A stretch of 64,000 nucleotides of DNA from Turbatrix aceti (taxonomy: Eukaryota > Nematoda > Chromadorea > Rhabditida > Panagrolaimidae). This document shows, piece by piece, positions 10,407 through 21,739 of this stretch. The position numbers and the translations under genes are program-made. Positions within the stretch are counted from its first letter, which is position 1. Every line of letters begins with the position of its first letter. The DNA lies in assembly GCA_963969345.1 (NCBI GenBank), contig OZ017769.1, forward strand, positions 5,211,725-5,275,724, given 5' to 3'. The notes beneath the pieces are model-generated. The model saw nothing but the letters and a program-made list of their open reading frames with translations. It was not told where the DNA came from and searched no databases.

Positions 10407-12515
10407 TTATTGGCCACGGAAATCCGCACCCACCGCCTCGCTGACAGACGTAAATCCATCGCGTCGAAGACACGCATCGAGTTCGCGTTTGACCTTGCCG
10501 ATGACGGGGAAGCCGAGGTAGACGAGCGAGGTGTACAGCTGGATGAGCGATGCGCCAGCCCGGATCTTGCGGTACGCGTCTTCGCCGCTCGAAATCCCTC
10601 CGCATCCGACGATGGTCACCTTGCCCTCCGTGAGGCGGTACATCTCGCCGATGAGCGTCGTTGAGAGGTCGCGCAGGGGTACTCCCGAGAGTCCACCTGT
10701 CTGGTCCGCTTCTGAGCTCTGCAGGGTCTCCGGACGCTGGACCGTCGTGTTGCCCACGATGAGGCCGTCGATGCCGTATCGCTTGTCCGTGACGAGGCGG
10801 GCAATGTCCTGCTTGTCCCTCGTCGAGAGATCTGGGGCGATCTTGAGCAGGATAGCCGGTCGTCTGCAGTCCGGGCCGATCGTTGTATCCACCGAGTCTT
10901 TTACTGTCGCCAGCAGCTGAAATCAATCCGTCAAAAAAAATCCCAACCAAAGATGAGTGAACGTTCGCGAACGCGTTCGTGTTCGTTCATGAACAAAATT
11001 TTTATAAATTACGTTTTTCGTGTTCGTTTACAAACATTTCTAAATTTTTCGAACAGATAAACCAATCAAAATAGGCCACCAATTTTTTGGTATATTTGAA
11101 AAAAAATGAATTCAAAAACGCTGTTATTCGATAAAAAAAACGACAAAAACTTCGCTCAGCAATTTTTTTACGAAAAAATGTAGGAAAAGTGTTACGAAAA
11201 GCAGATTACGTATTTCTGCCTGAATTAACAAAATTTGGAGAAAATGGTAAAAAAAGAATTTTTGGTGTTCGTTCGAGAAAGTTTACAAACAAATTTGCGA
11301 AATATTCATATTCGTTCACGAACGAACAAAATATCGAATGTTTCCCTGATCCCAAGAGCAACAACCAACCTTGGAGAGTTCCGACTTGCCCTGAAGTGCT
11401 CGGAGACCGGGAGTATTGGGCGAGGAAATGTTGATGACGAGGTAGTCGCAGAACGGAGCAAAGTGCGTGATTCCGATGTCGTAATCAGTCGCGGCATCGG
11501 CTGTCTTGTTTTTACCGAGATTTATGCCCAGCGGAACCGGATTATTTGGGTCAAATGCCCGCTTGACCTTCTCACTCACAGGCCCGGCCCCCTGGCTGTT
11601 GAAGCCGTACCGATTGATGAGCGCCTGGTCTTCGAGGAGACGAAAGACGCGTGGCGGAGGATTTCCCGGCTGGGGCCGTGGCGTAATCGAGCCAATTTCG
11701 ACAAAACCGAGTCCCGAGGCTCTCAGGCGCTGGATGGCGTCGCCGTCCTTGTCGAAGCCCGCTGCGATCCCTGTAAACAGCCAAAATTGGATGGAGCTGA
11801 CAACGGAGAGTTCAAAACAGAGAAAAGTGAACGTTCGTGCTCGTTTATGTTCGTTTGCAAACAAATTAAAAATTTATTGTTTGTGTTCGTTCGTGAACAA
11901 AATTTTTATAAATTACGTTGTTCGTGTTCGCTAACGAACATTTCAAAATTTTTCGATCAGATAAAACGAACAAAATATTTAGGCCACAAGTTTTGAGTAT
12001 ATTTAGAAAAATGAAGTCAAATTTCATAAAAAAAAAACAAATTACGTATTTCTGTCTGAATTAACAAAATTTGGCAAAAAATGTAAAAAAAAACGAATTT
12101 TCCGTGTTCATTTGCGAACGTGAAAAAAGTTTTTCAAGTTTGTCTTTGTGAACAAAACTTTGGAAACGTTCATAAATATTTGTTCATAAACGAACAAAAA
12201 ATAATGTTCCCTGGTCAAAAACTCACCGACAGGGTTGACAAACTCGCGTCCAAAGGCGTGGACCTTGAGCGAGGGGTACTCGTGGTGGTTGAAGCCGTAT
12301 CTCGGCATCAAACCCCACTTGGCCATGTTGACGCCCCATCGATGGGCCTGTTCGGCGTCGACGTAGCGGTGGACGTAGGGCATCGCCTTCTCGTAGAACG
12401 GCTCGCTGCCGACCAGCATTTCGAGTCCAAAGAAGGTCAGCGTGCCTCCGACCGTGATCTTGATCGTCGACTTCCAGATGTATCCAGGCGGCAGTTTGGG
12501 GTAGATGGTCGTCAT
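10407..12515 (-). CDS. DHODH: dihydroorotate dehydrogenase, mitochondrial (class 2)
   Basis: Three exons (12515-12227, 11770-11370, 10916-10407) encode 399 residues, the usual length for the membrane-anchored class. The enzyme oxidises dihydroorotate to orotate in pyrimidine synthesis and passes electrons to ubiquinone at the inner mitochondrial membrane. One hydrophobic helix ([17 protein letters not shown]) sits near the N terminus, followed by the amphipathic quinone-tunnel region. Conserved blocks are [67 protein letters not shown] (containing the catalytic Ser), [28 protein letters not shown] and [17 protein letters not shown]. Both introns (about 455 bp) are filled by copies of the same MITE. 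The start ATG overlaps the stop of the upstream COMM-domain gene. Confidence 0.97.
10949..11348. mobile_element. hAT-like MITE, copy 2 (DHODH intron 2)
   Basis: About 400 bp, flanked by ATCCCAAC (10941-10948) and ATCCCAAG (11349-11356). It begins with a degenerate AAGATGAGTGAACGTTCGCG end and closes with TTTCCCTG. The internal core with GATAAACC and TAGGCCACC is shared with the other copies. Confidence 0.8.
11818..12213. mobile_element. hAT-like MITE, copy 3 (DHODH intron 1)
   Basis: 396 bp from CAGAGAAAAGTGAACG to GTTCCCTG. The flanks GTTCAAAA and GTCAAAAA form an imperfect 8-bp duplication. The core carries CAGATAAAACGAACAAAA and TTAGGCCACA. Confidence 0.75.
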
Positions 12516-13300
12516 TTTGACTCACCGGCTCCTTTTCGCAGTTCTTTCAACTTTGCGAGCACCGGTTTCAGCTGGAAAGGTCGTCTTCCATTTAAATAAA
12601 ACAAAAGTCCTGGGACAGCACTAACGAGTTTTTACTCGTGTCAGACGCCTCCAGCGTCTTTCTTGGTCAAGAACAATTACAAAAAAGATACATCAACCCC
12701 GACAACGCGGGTTGCGTGTGTTCTGATGAAAAACACGCGTACGTGAAAATTTTTATTTGAAAAGAACAAAAATCGGGTCGAACTTTCGGTCCAATGGCCG
12801 GGCCAAAATTTTATGCTCAAACTCTAAAATTTTGGCGGAGAAATTTTTCATCTACTAAAAAAGTTGTCAGATGACAAAGAAATTCAAAAAAAAATTTTAC
12901 GTCATCTAACAACTTTTTTTTTTGCAAAAAAACCAAAATTCTGTTTTAATGTTTGAATTACAAAGAAAAAATTGTATTTTAACTTAAAATGCGTTAAAGG
13001 AACATAAAAAATACGATTGACGCTAAAAAACTAAATTGTGGTCTATTTTACTGTTTTTTAGTTTTTTTAGGCCCATTTTTTATTTTGCCCAAACCGGGCC
13101 ATAATTTTTGTCATCGATATAAATTATTGACTCACCTCTTCAGGAGTAAATTCGTAAAGCTGTGGAACGTCCTGGTTGTCCCTGGTGTAGAGATGCAGTT
13201 GAACGAGGGGTTGAAAAGCGGTCAATGAGGCGTCCGGTGAGGTCACAAACTTGGCAGTCCAGTCGTAGCGATCAACAATGTAGCAGTTTCGATTGTTCAT
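12512..13300 (-). CDS. COMM-domain protein, COMMD6-sized
   Basis: Two exons (13300-13136 and 12571-12512) give a complete 74-residue protein. An in-frame TAG lies six codons upstream of the ATG, so the short N terminus looks genuine. The chain is essentially one COMM domain: the entry Trp (VDRYDWTAKFVTSPD), a strand pair (LVQLHLYTRDN), and the amphipathic end YEFTPEELKPVLAKLKEL. COMMD proteins assemble in the Commander complex, which recycles cargo from endosomes through retromer/CCC. COMMD6 is the family member that lacks the N-terminal helical domain, and this one is of that size; the exact paralogue is uncertain. The TGA (12514-12512) overlaps the DHODH ATG (12515-12513). The intron (13135-12572) carries a hairpin and a repeat seen again near 39430. 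METTL17 ends 196 bp upstream. Confidence 0.85.
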
Positions 13301-13495
13301 TCGCTCTACCCGCGACTACAACGATCATCCAGTCTCCATGTCCGTGGTGCTCTTTGAGTCACCGTAATCCCCCTTAAAAAGGTACATTTCCTCGTTCAAA
13401 CGAGTTTTTTCCCGCCAATATTCGTCTGACTTGTAACAATTTTTTTTTCTGTTTCAAAAAAATTCAACAAACAACAAACCTAACAATTTTTTTCT

Positions 13496-16023
13496 TTAAT
13501 TTCTGTTTTCCATGAAATCGTCGAGCATCGTCCTCACGACGTGCAGATCCGAGTCAGAATCGACGATTTTGGTCTCGAGGGGAAAAGGCTGACCCGGCCT
13601 TGCTTTTTTCGCCAACTGATACAGTACTTTGGCCCGCTTGGAAATCGGAACTCTTTGCAGACCGTCGAAGGGCGTGCAGAGGACGACATTCATCAGTCCT
13701 CCCACTTTTTTGGCCTCCAATACCCTCGCCGGCACGGGTTTCTGCGGCCGATGGCCCTTGGCAAGAATAACATACGAATACGCGCTGTCCCCAACTCCGT
13801 CCTTGTTTTTGGACTTGGTTCGTCCATCGGCCCTGAATTCAGCCCATCGGGCGAAAAACTTGCAATGTCGCTTGCCGGGTCCCAGAGCGGCCTTGGGACA
13901 GCCCTGGTCGTGAGGGCACGGGGCGACGACGCGTCCGGGCTCGACGACGGTGTCCAGGACGGTGCCTTCGGGGAGGGCTTCGCTGATCAGGTGGTACTTC
14001 TCGGAAAAAGACATGTGCTTGTCCGAGAGGACCGATTCGATCTCCGGAGTCATGAGTGCAGCGTTGGTGAGTGCTTCGCGAAAAGCCGGGGCGTCCAGAG
14101 ACACGCCGTTCGTCAGGACAAAGTCCCGGGCTTGCAGAACTGCGTCGAAGCTGTCTTCCAACTCGGATTCGATGATCACGAGGTATCTGAAATATCCTGG
14201 TCGTTGACATCAAGGTTTTCAAAGCGGCCGAGCTGCGCCAAATTTTTTAACACAAAATGGGCCGCGTTGCATCAAAAAATTCGATTTAGTAAAAATTTTA
14301 ATTAATAAAAATTTTTAATCTTAAATAAAAATTTAAAAATTTAAAAAAATTTCGAATTTAAAAAAAAATTCGAAAAAGCGTACAAAAAAAAAGCACGAAT
14401 GGCTTAATTTGCACCTTTTTACCGTTTTTAAAAATTATTTTGGATTCCATGATAATTTAAAAAAAAATTCGTAAATTATCATTTTTAAAAATTTTTTTTT
14501 TATAAAAAAATAATAAATTAAAATTAAAAATAATGTAGAATTTTACAAAATTTTGTTAGTGATTTTTACAAAATTTTTCTTACACATTTTATAAAAAATC
14601 ACAAAAGTTTTTTTAAATAAAAAAAGTTTTAAAAAAAACTTTCTACCAAAAATCAAAACCCACTTATTAGTCCGGCTCCAGAGCGACTGGATGAGGTCAA
14701 TTCGGGCTTCATGACTCGCTATTTCGATGAGTGTCCGATGGATAACGACCAAATCGTATTTCTTGTTCTTCGATGGCACAGGTGCCCTTCTGAAGTACAC
14801 ATTGCGTGCCACGAGACCAGTTTGATCCCCTTCGCCCTGAAAATAGGTTCTCCGTCAAATTCAAACCACCCTTTTTCCCCTGAACACTCACCCGCATCAC
14901 ATCCATGGAAAACTGGTTGATGACATCGTTCGTGTCGACGCAGCAGACCTCCTCGACGGCATCATCGCCCCAGACATTGCGAGCCGCCCAAAACGTGGCC
15001 CCGGTGCCGCTGCCGAAGTCGAGAATGGATTTCGGGGCCGGAAGGTGTTTGAGTTCAAAGAGGACGTCGGTCACCTCGGCGACGTGGGCCGGGAATCGGG
15101 CGAGAAAGTACGCGGCGACTTCTTCGCGGTTGGCAAAATCGAGTGGCTTCCAGTTGTATCTCGTGCGCTTGAGTTCCTTGTACACCTCGCGGTAAATGTA
15201 TTTCTGCTGGGCGTTCTGGATTTTTTGATTAAAGTATTCCGGGCCCAGACCGCCTTCGGTCTCGTCTTTGGCTCGGATCTTGGCTTCGATTTTCTTCCTT
15301 GCCGCCTGGACTTCCCTAGGAGCAGCGGGGAATCTGCGTTGGCTGAGTTGTTTGTGCAGCTGCAAAAAAACGCGTTCGGTCACAAAAATATTTCTGGGAT
15401 GACCCAGGGATGGGTGAACTTTCGTGTTCATTCGGGAACAAAATTTTTATAAAATACGTTGTTCGTGTTCGTTTACGAACATTTCAAAATTTTTCGAACA
15501 GATAAAACGAACAAAACATTTAGGCCACAAATTTTAAGTATATTTTGAAAAACGAAGTCAAAAACACTGATAAAAAACGACAAAAAAGTCGTTCGGCTTT
15601 TTTATGAAAAAAATGTAGGAAAACAGTTATTTCTGCTAAAATGAACAAAATTCGGCCAAAATGGTAAAAAACGAGTTTTCGGCGTTCGTTCCCGAACAAA
15701 AAATTGAGTGAGTGTTCACGCCATCCCTGAATAAAACTTACCTGATCCGCTTCATTCTGAAGTTGCTTCGCCGGTCTGCTGCAGGATACGAGAGCGTTCC
15801 TGAGACCCGCAATGGCCTGCTCAGGAAGCCTGGACATCTTGGGTGGATTCTCCCTCCCGGCGCCGGCTCCTTTCGCCACTTTGAGCTCCATGACAGAACG
15901 CTCATCTGTGCACGCGTTGATGGCCGTTACGTGGCACTGCTTACCGTCCCACGACCGATTCATGACGATCGCTTCCTCCGCCTTGATCGCCGCCTTTGAC
16001 AGCAACGGTCGACAGGCTCGCAT
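13496..16023 (-). CDS. METTL17: mitoribosome assembly factor METTL17 (Rsm22 family)
   Basis: Four exons (16023-15742, 15359-14892, 14836-14664, 14186-13496) encode 537 residues. The start MRACRPLLSKAAIKAEEAIV looks like a mitochondrial presequence; an earlier ATG at 16152 is in frame but adds a hydrophobic, unconserved stretch. The protein helps mature the mitochondrial small ribosomal subunit. The methyltransferase fold shows at KSILDFGSGTGATFWAARNV and EEVCCVDTND, followed by YDLVVIHRTLIEI. The C-terminal third has the 4Fe-4S cysteine motif CPHDQGCPKAAL...HCKFFARW plus a later Cys (NVVLCTPFDG). A 39-nt GT..AG segment (15944-15906) is a multiple of three and may be an optional intron. Intron 1 holds a MITE; intron 3 is AT-rich. 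It lies 208 bp after PHPT1 and 196 bp before the COMM gene, consistent with an operon. Confidence 0.93.
15405..15729. mobile_element. hAT-like MITE, copy 4 (METTL17 intron 1)
   Basis: 325 bp with the best-preserved ends: CAGGGATGGGTGAAC at the left and GTTCACGCCATCCCTG at the right, an inverted repeat of about 15 bp. No clear 8-bp duplication is visible at this copy. Confidence 0.8.
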
Positions 16024-16230
16024 CGTCGTCCGAAAATTCAAGGAATCATCCAAAATCCATTTCCAGCATTCAAAGAGGTCAAAAAAGAGCAAAATACACA
16101 GTGGAAGTACGCAACCACACTTTTGCGGCCTCCAATCCTTGGCAACCGGCACTATTTAAAAAAAATATATAAGCCGCTTTATATACACGCAAAGTCACTT
16201 TACAAAGTCACAAAGCGCCCTGCTCTGCCC

Positions 16231-16869
16231 TCAGTAGCCCTCCTTCGAAGCAGTCACTTGGTAGTCCGGGTACTTGGATTTTAGCAACTCGACGGCAACG
16301 TTGTGATCTGGCTGCCCATAGGCCTAAAAAATTATGACAGTTGAAATACAATGCGCAAGCAAACTGGTCGAAAGAGAGTGAACAGCAATGATCAAAACAC
16401 CGCCCAGCACTTACCTGGGAGTAACCATATACGAGAAGCGTCTTTTTCGCAGCGTTATGCTCGATGCGACCGCCGCCAGGGCACGTGAACGAGAAACCGG
16501 CCGGGGCGGTTTCCTTGACTTCGTCTAGGATGTCTGCATGGTACGGGCAGCGGTGATAGCCCCTGACGACTATTTTGCTCTGCCCACTGGCTTTGTCTTT
16601 TGCCTGGAATAATAAATTGAACGTCAAAACATACAAAAAACATCGTACCATCCCAAAATCCAGTTTTCAGACCCATAATAAATATAACCCCCAAAAAATG
16701 GCAAAAAAAAACTAATTTGTAGGTATATGTTCATAAAATCATAAAATAAAATGCCTGAAGCATAAAAACAACCGCAATACCCCAAAATACCCACTTTGAT
16801 CTGAATATACTTGAACTTGCCGTCCCCATCGATATCGACGTCCGGGATGAGCGCGAGTCTTTCGGCCAT
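16231..16869 (-). CDS. PHPT1: 14-kDa phosphohistidine phosphatase
   Basis: Three exons (16869-16795, 16603-16415, 16323-16231) give 118 residues, close to the human 125. The start was set at [14 protein letters not shown], which aligns with the family N terminus; an in-frame ATG at 16959 would add a basic leader and could give a mitochondrial form. The enzyme removes phosphate from histidine on target proteins. The catalytic histidine lies in YHADILDEV, followed by the [11 protein letters not shown] loop that binds phosphate, then [11 protein letters not shown] and the family ending [14 protein letters not shown]. It is first in the minus-strand run with METTL17, the COMM gene and DHODH, and divergent from MED19 across 388 bp. 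Confidence 0.95.
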
Positions 16870-17257
16870 GCTTGAAAGCAAACGTCTGCAATTTCTGAGC
16901 GGCCTAAAAATCAGCGCATCATCACGCAGAGGGGCTGGGGCAAAAAAGCGCAGGATCATGCCGGCGCGTTCGGTTCGTCAATCCACGCGGTGACAGACGT
17001 GATGAATACAAACTAATGAACCCGACCTGTCCGTCTATAGACTTGTTTTTTCGGGGTAATGCAAACTAGATTCTTTTTCACAACAAAAAAAATTGATAGC
17101 AGCGGTGGCGCCTTTGCGATGCGCGTTCGTTCTTCTATAAAAAACACAAAAGTAGTGGCTGTCGTATCCCGACACGAAAGTGCTCGATTCGTGTTTTGAC
17201 CGCAGCCATCGATCCAGCCGACAGTCGTCAGCATTTCATCCAGACTTTTTTCCCTTC
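16870..17257. promoter_or_regulatory. bidirectional upstream region, PHPT1/MED19
   Basis: 388 bp between divergent start codons. No TATA box or known site was recognised; it is AT-rich near the middle. Confidence 0.4.
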
Positions 17258-18424
17258 ATGTCTAGACTTCCTCTTATGGAATTGAACGGGAATACAAATA
17301 ACGGCACAGACGCTTCCAGAACGAAACTCACTTCCATTGCCAAAAAGCGAGTCAGCCCGTTTTACCTCATGAAAGACAGCTTGCCAGGTGAGTATTCTTA
17401 TATTTATCTTTGTCGGTCGTGTTTCTCATGGTACGCGCCGTAGCTCCTAATCCCGTGCTCGGCAGCAACAATCTCATCACGCAGTACGACCTGAGCTCGT
17501 CGTACAACAAGTACTGCACTCCGGGACGGCTGAAAGAGAGTCTCGCCGACTACCTGCCAAAGCTGTGCAATACTGACAATCTCTGCTCGTCTATTAGCAA
17601 TCCAATGTGAGTTTCGGCCTTGTTTTTTGCTGTCTTTTCACCTCGTAAATTTTTCAGATCGCTGAAAAGCCTCATCGAGCGGCCACCCATCACCGGAAAA
17701 TCGATTGTTGCGCCCAACGATCTCAAGGGATTCATCCTGACGCCCGGCACCGTCAACGAGTCATACAGACTCTTCGACACCCGCGATCTTGCCAAACTCG
17801 TGCCAATCGGGCCTTCCATGGGTGTAGCGTCGTCGTCTGCTGCCACGTCGACTCCGAAGACGGGATCGGGTATCGTGACGCAGTTCAGCCAGCCGTACGA
17901 CGAGTATGGTCGCAATTTTGGCGATACGCCGATTGAGAAAATCAGTCATCGGTACAAGTACAAACGATCTCTCGACGACGATCATGATTGTGAGTTTTTT
18001 TGGGTTTGTGAGTTTTTAAAACCAAATTTTCGTGTTTTTCGTGAAAATCGCCACTTTCGAAAAACGCAGGCATTTTTTTGCGTTTTTTATCCCAAATGTG
18101 GACGACAAATCAGTTTTTTTATGCTTAAAAATCAAAATTCTTTGCTGCAACTTGGTTTTCTAACTTTGAAAAATGCGAGCTTATTTTATATATTTTTATC
18201 CTAAAATGAAGACAAAAAATCGATGATCCAGATATGAGTCAATTTATTTCACATTTTTGAACATTTGCGGGTTTGGTTACGTTACGATTGTTGAATGTGT
18301 GAATTTTTCAGTGTCGGAAGCCGAGCGACGAGCAAGAAAAAAAGAACGCAGGGAGAAGAAGAAGAGCAGGAAGGACAAGAAGAAGGACAAGGATCGACAG
18401 GAGGACCCGGTCATATTCTCGTGA
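17258..18424 (+). CDS. MED19: Mediator subunit 19
   Basis: Four exons (17258-17387, 17444-17606, 17658-17989, 18312-18424) encode 245 residues, the usual size. MED19 is a head/middle subunit of the Mediator coactivator for RNA polymerase II in the nucleus. Family hallmarks are FYLMKDSLP, NNLITQYDLSSSYNKYC near the N terminus, LADYLPKL, SLKSLIERPPITGKSI, and NDLKGFILTPGTVNESYRLF. The tail is the typical Lys/Arg-rich segment (ERRARKKERREKKKSRKDKK) ending EDPVIFS. Introns are 56, 51 and 322 nt. The last codons overlap the antisense end of REV1 by 14 nt. Confidence 0.96.
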
Positions 18425-21400
18425 GACGATGCGTGTCTGTTGATTTCTTCTTGTTGTTAACTTTCGTGCTTGCGATAAAGCATTCCTCGTCGTTGTCGTC
18501 GTCGTCGGTGAGTTGAAAGATATCGGGTGAGGGCGGGCGCTGGCGTCTCTTCGTCGGCAGCTGCGTGGGGAGCTCGGCGCAGCTCCTGGACTGTCGAGTG
18601 AGTGCCACTGACTGTTTTCCAAATGCTGGGAGACAGGTGGCGCTGACGAGCGCTCTTTTGACGGATCGGGCCGTCGTCGCGTCTGGCTGGGGTGGTCGGC
18701 ACTCTTCTGGGATGAAAATATGGGATTTGAGGCTCTGGTCGGCGGTTGCGTTGAGCTCGGTCCGGATGTAGGCGACCGCGGAGGGCCAGAGGGGATGGGC
18801 GCCCGGGTGGTGCTCGACGGCCCGCAGCAGACGACGGAGGTCGTCGACTCGCCGTGCGCGGAGCATCGTCAGAATGCGGGGAAGGATGGACTGGAGGACG
18901 AAGCGATTCGGGGCTGAAAATAAGTTCACTCAATCGCTGACCTCCAAAACAAAAAATTTGTCTTTTGGAAATTCTTCATGAAATTTTTCCAGATAGTTGA
19001 TTTTACCAGGAAAAGTTTTTATCCCAAAATTCACTTGCCTGAAGCATTTTCTTAGCAAAAGTTCATAAAAAATTTCCTAAATGTCACCTGTTAAAATGAC
19101 CAAACTTGCCTTGCTTCAAGTCGACCTTCTCTCCGAGGAACAAAACCTTGCCCTGACCCAAAACCCTAAATTTGACGCCGAAATCAACCCGGATTCTCGG
19201 CTGCCGTCGCGGAAACTGTCTCATATTGGGTCTGTCGACGGTTTCCGGAGCGTCGGCGACGTCGACGATATCCGAGATGAGCGTGAGCATGTCTCGCTCT
19301 TCTGCTTCTTCCTTCGCGGTCATCGGCTTCTCTTCCTGCACCGGTGGCTGCCAGGTGCGCTCCTTGCCGTCCATAAAGTCCCACAGCGTCCGCTGGTCGC
19401 CGGCGACTGCGTTTCCTCGCTTGGGGCCTTCTCCGGGGGCTTTCAGCTTGGTCATGAACAGTGAAACCCCCCGGATATCGGTTATAACAGGGCCCAGCAG
19501 TTTTCCGAGCTTGATGGCAGCCTCGGAGATGACTTCTGCACTCGCAGTGGCACGTGGAAGAGTTGTGGCCTTGCGCATGGCGTAGCACGGCCCGTGGGCG
19601 CCGTATTTGGCGGGTTCGAGGGGTGCGTCGGGGTTTCGGATGAGCAGGCGGAGCGCGAGATGGGATCCGAGGCGACTCACCTGTTGGAGACGGTCGACGA
19701 GTTCTTTAGAAATGTCCCGGAGCAGTTTTTGGAGGTCTTCCTCCTTTTTGAGCCGGACACCGAAATTGACGTTTATGGAGACGGATTTTCTTTCGCTGAC
19801 CTCGTCAAAGTCCATCTCGTCGCAGAGTCCGCTGAGCGCCCGGTGCACTTTTTCCCCGTTGGCGGGGCCGAGGACGGAGCGGAGTTCGTCGAGGGACTTG
19901 CCTGCCAGCTGGTGGCACCACTTGACTCCGGACCCGAATGCCTCCCTCAGCGCGCTCGCAGCAGCCCATCCGACAGCCGGGAGCGCGTCGATGGGCTGCT
20001 CGCGGACGAATTCAGCAGCTTCGGCGGTGAAGACCACCTTCTGCCCGTGGGGCTTGGCCTTGCGCGTGGCAAGCCTCGCGACCAGCCAATTAGGCCCGAC
20101 CCCGGCTGACGCAGAACACCCAGTTTCAACCTGGATCTCCTTACGCAGAATCTGGAGCACTCCCTCGACGTCCGCGACACCGGCCTCTTCGCAGAGGGCT
20201 CCGACGTCGAAGTAGAGCTCGTCGCAGCTCACCGCTTTGATCCGGGTCGTGTACCTCGCCACGATCGAGTACAGCTGTTTCGCGACCACGACGTACTCCT
20301 CGAAGGTGTACGGCACGCAGACAAGGTCCGGGCACGTCTGCAGGGCCTCTCGCACCCACTGCCGGGCGTAAACGCCCTTCTTACGGGCCTCGTAGCTGCA
20401 GGACGCGATTTCGCCGTACGCGGAGGTGGATGCGCTCGAATGCGTGACGGCGACTGGCCTGCCGATGAGATCTGGTCGTTTCCTCAGGGCAACGGCGACG
20501 AAGAAGCAGTCCATGTCGATGTGGCAGATGAGCGGTGTCGGTGGGGAGCGGCTGAAACAGATGATTCAAACTTCCGAACAGGGTTGGGGTAAAAACTCGA
20601 TTTTTAGTTCGTTCATGAACGAAAATGAACGTCTCGATAATTTTGTTCACAAAGACGAACGAACTGGAACAAATTTGTCCACGTTCGCGAACAAACACGA
20701 AATTTGTTTTTTTAATAATTTGGGCCACAATTTTGTTCATTCGGGCAAAAATACAGAATTTGCTTTTTGTAACAGTTTACATACATTTTTTTTCATAAAA
20801 AAAATTGCTCAGCGAATTTTTTTGTCGTTTTTTATCAAACTTTTTTTTTTATCAAATTTCTCCAAAAATTTCCAAAATGGGTGACACATTTTATTCGAAT
20901 TATGAGTTCGAAAAGAATTAGAAAAGTTTGTGAACGAACACAAACAACGTAATTTATAAAAAAAATGTTCATGAACGAACATAAACAATAAATTTTATGA
21001 ATTTGTTCTCAAACGAACATGAACGTTCCAAATCCCGAGAAAACAAACAAACCCGTCTCGAAGAGCTCTCAGATGATCCAGCGATGAACAGCTATGCTGC
21101 CCGGCCTCCGCGGCAGCCTTTATATCCGCTACAAACTGCTTCAGCTCGGCAGCCATCGTAGAGATAAGATGCAGCCGAGATCGATGAAGAAAGTTCTGCA
21201 CGGCCCCGATTGGCTCCTGAAGCCCTGTCTTCGCCGACGAGAGCAGAAAGTAATCCTTATCCGGAAGCAGCCGGCCGGCAGCGATGCAATCCAGGACAAA
21301 CACCGGCTTGAGCACCTTGTCATCCTTCCTGAGTCTCTCGATCTTGGTATTGGCCAGGTTTTCGGCGAGCAGGTAAGTCGTTCGACTCGGCGTATAATAA

Positions 21401-21739
21401 TGGTGGTACTCTCCGCCATTCTCGGTCACCAGCTTGCGGAGTTCGTAGGACGACGGCGTTGTGTGGCCGTCGACGTAAAAAGACACTCCGGAGAAGATTT
21501 TCGAGGCAATGTTCACGTTTTCGCTGCACTGATCCAGGAGTTTGTGCATCTTCGCGTGCATGTACCCGCCCTGCAATACCCCGTAGCGGTTGTTCGATGC
21601 CAACAAAAATAACAATGAAAATGCCACTTACAAAGCCGAGAAACTGACCGCCGTCGTCGAGCTGCAGGCCGAGGGTCCGGGTGCGTTGCTCGACCTTCGA
21701 CGGCGAGGTGCCGTCGATGTCAGCGACTGCCGCTTCCAT
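18411..21739 (-). CDS. REV1: translesion DNA polymerase REV1
   Basis: Model of five exons (21739-21632, 21570-21053, 20551-19088, 19038-19007, 18913-18411), 874 residues. REV1 inserts dCMP opposite damage and recruits polymerases zeta and eta/iota/kappa. The N terminus carries GGYMHAKMHKLLDQ and a BRCT domain (IFSGVSFYVDGHTTPSSYEL ... TYLLAENL ... LKPVFVLDCIAAGRLLP). The Y-family core has the metal motifs HIDMDCFF and VSCDELYFDVG, then SASAGVGPNWLVARLATRKA and the little-finger region (VNFGVRLKKEEDLQKLL). The last exon has a helical block (LPRILTMLRARRVDDLRRLL) like the REV1 C-terminal interaction domain, then an acidic tail (QLTDDDDNDEECF). The 32-nt fourth exon is uncertain; reading on instead ends at VLEVSD with a stop. 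Intron 2 contains a MITE. Confidence 0.92.
20579..21038. mobile_element. hAT-like MITE, copy 5 (REV1 intron 2)
   Basis: It starts CAGGGTTGGGG and shows the shared GTTCGTTCATGAAC-type ends and an internal region like the other copies. The right end (near AAATCCCGA) is degraded and the borders are approximate. Confidence 0.6.
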
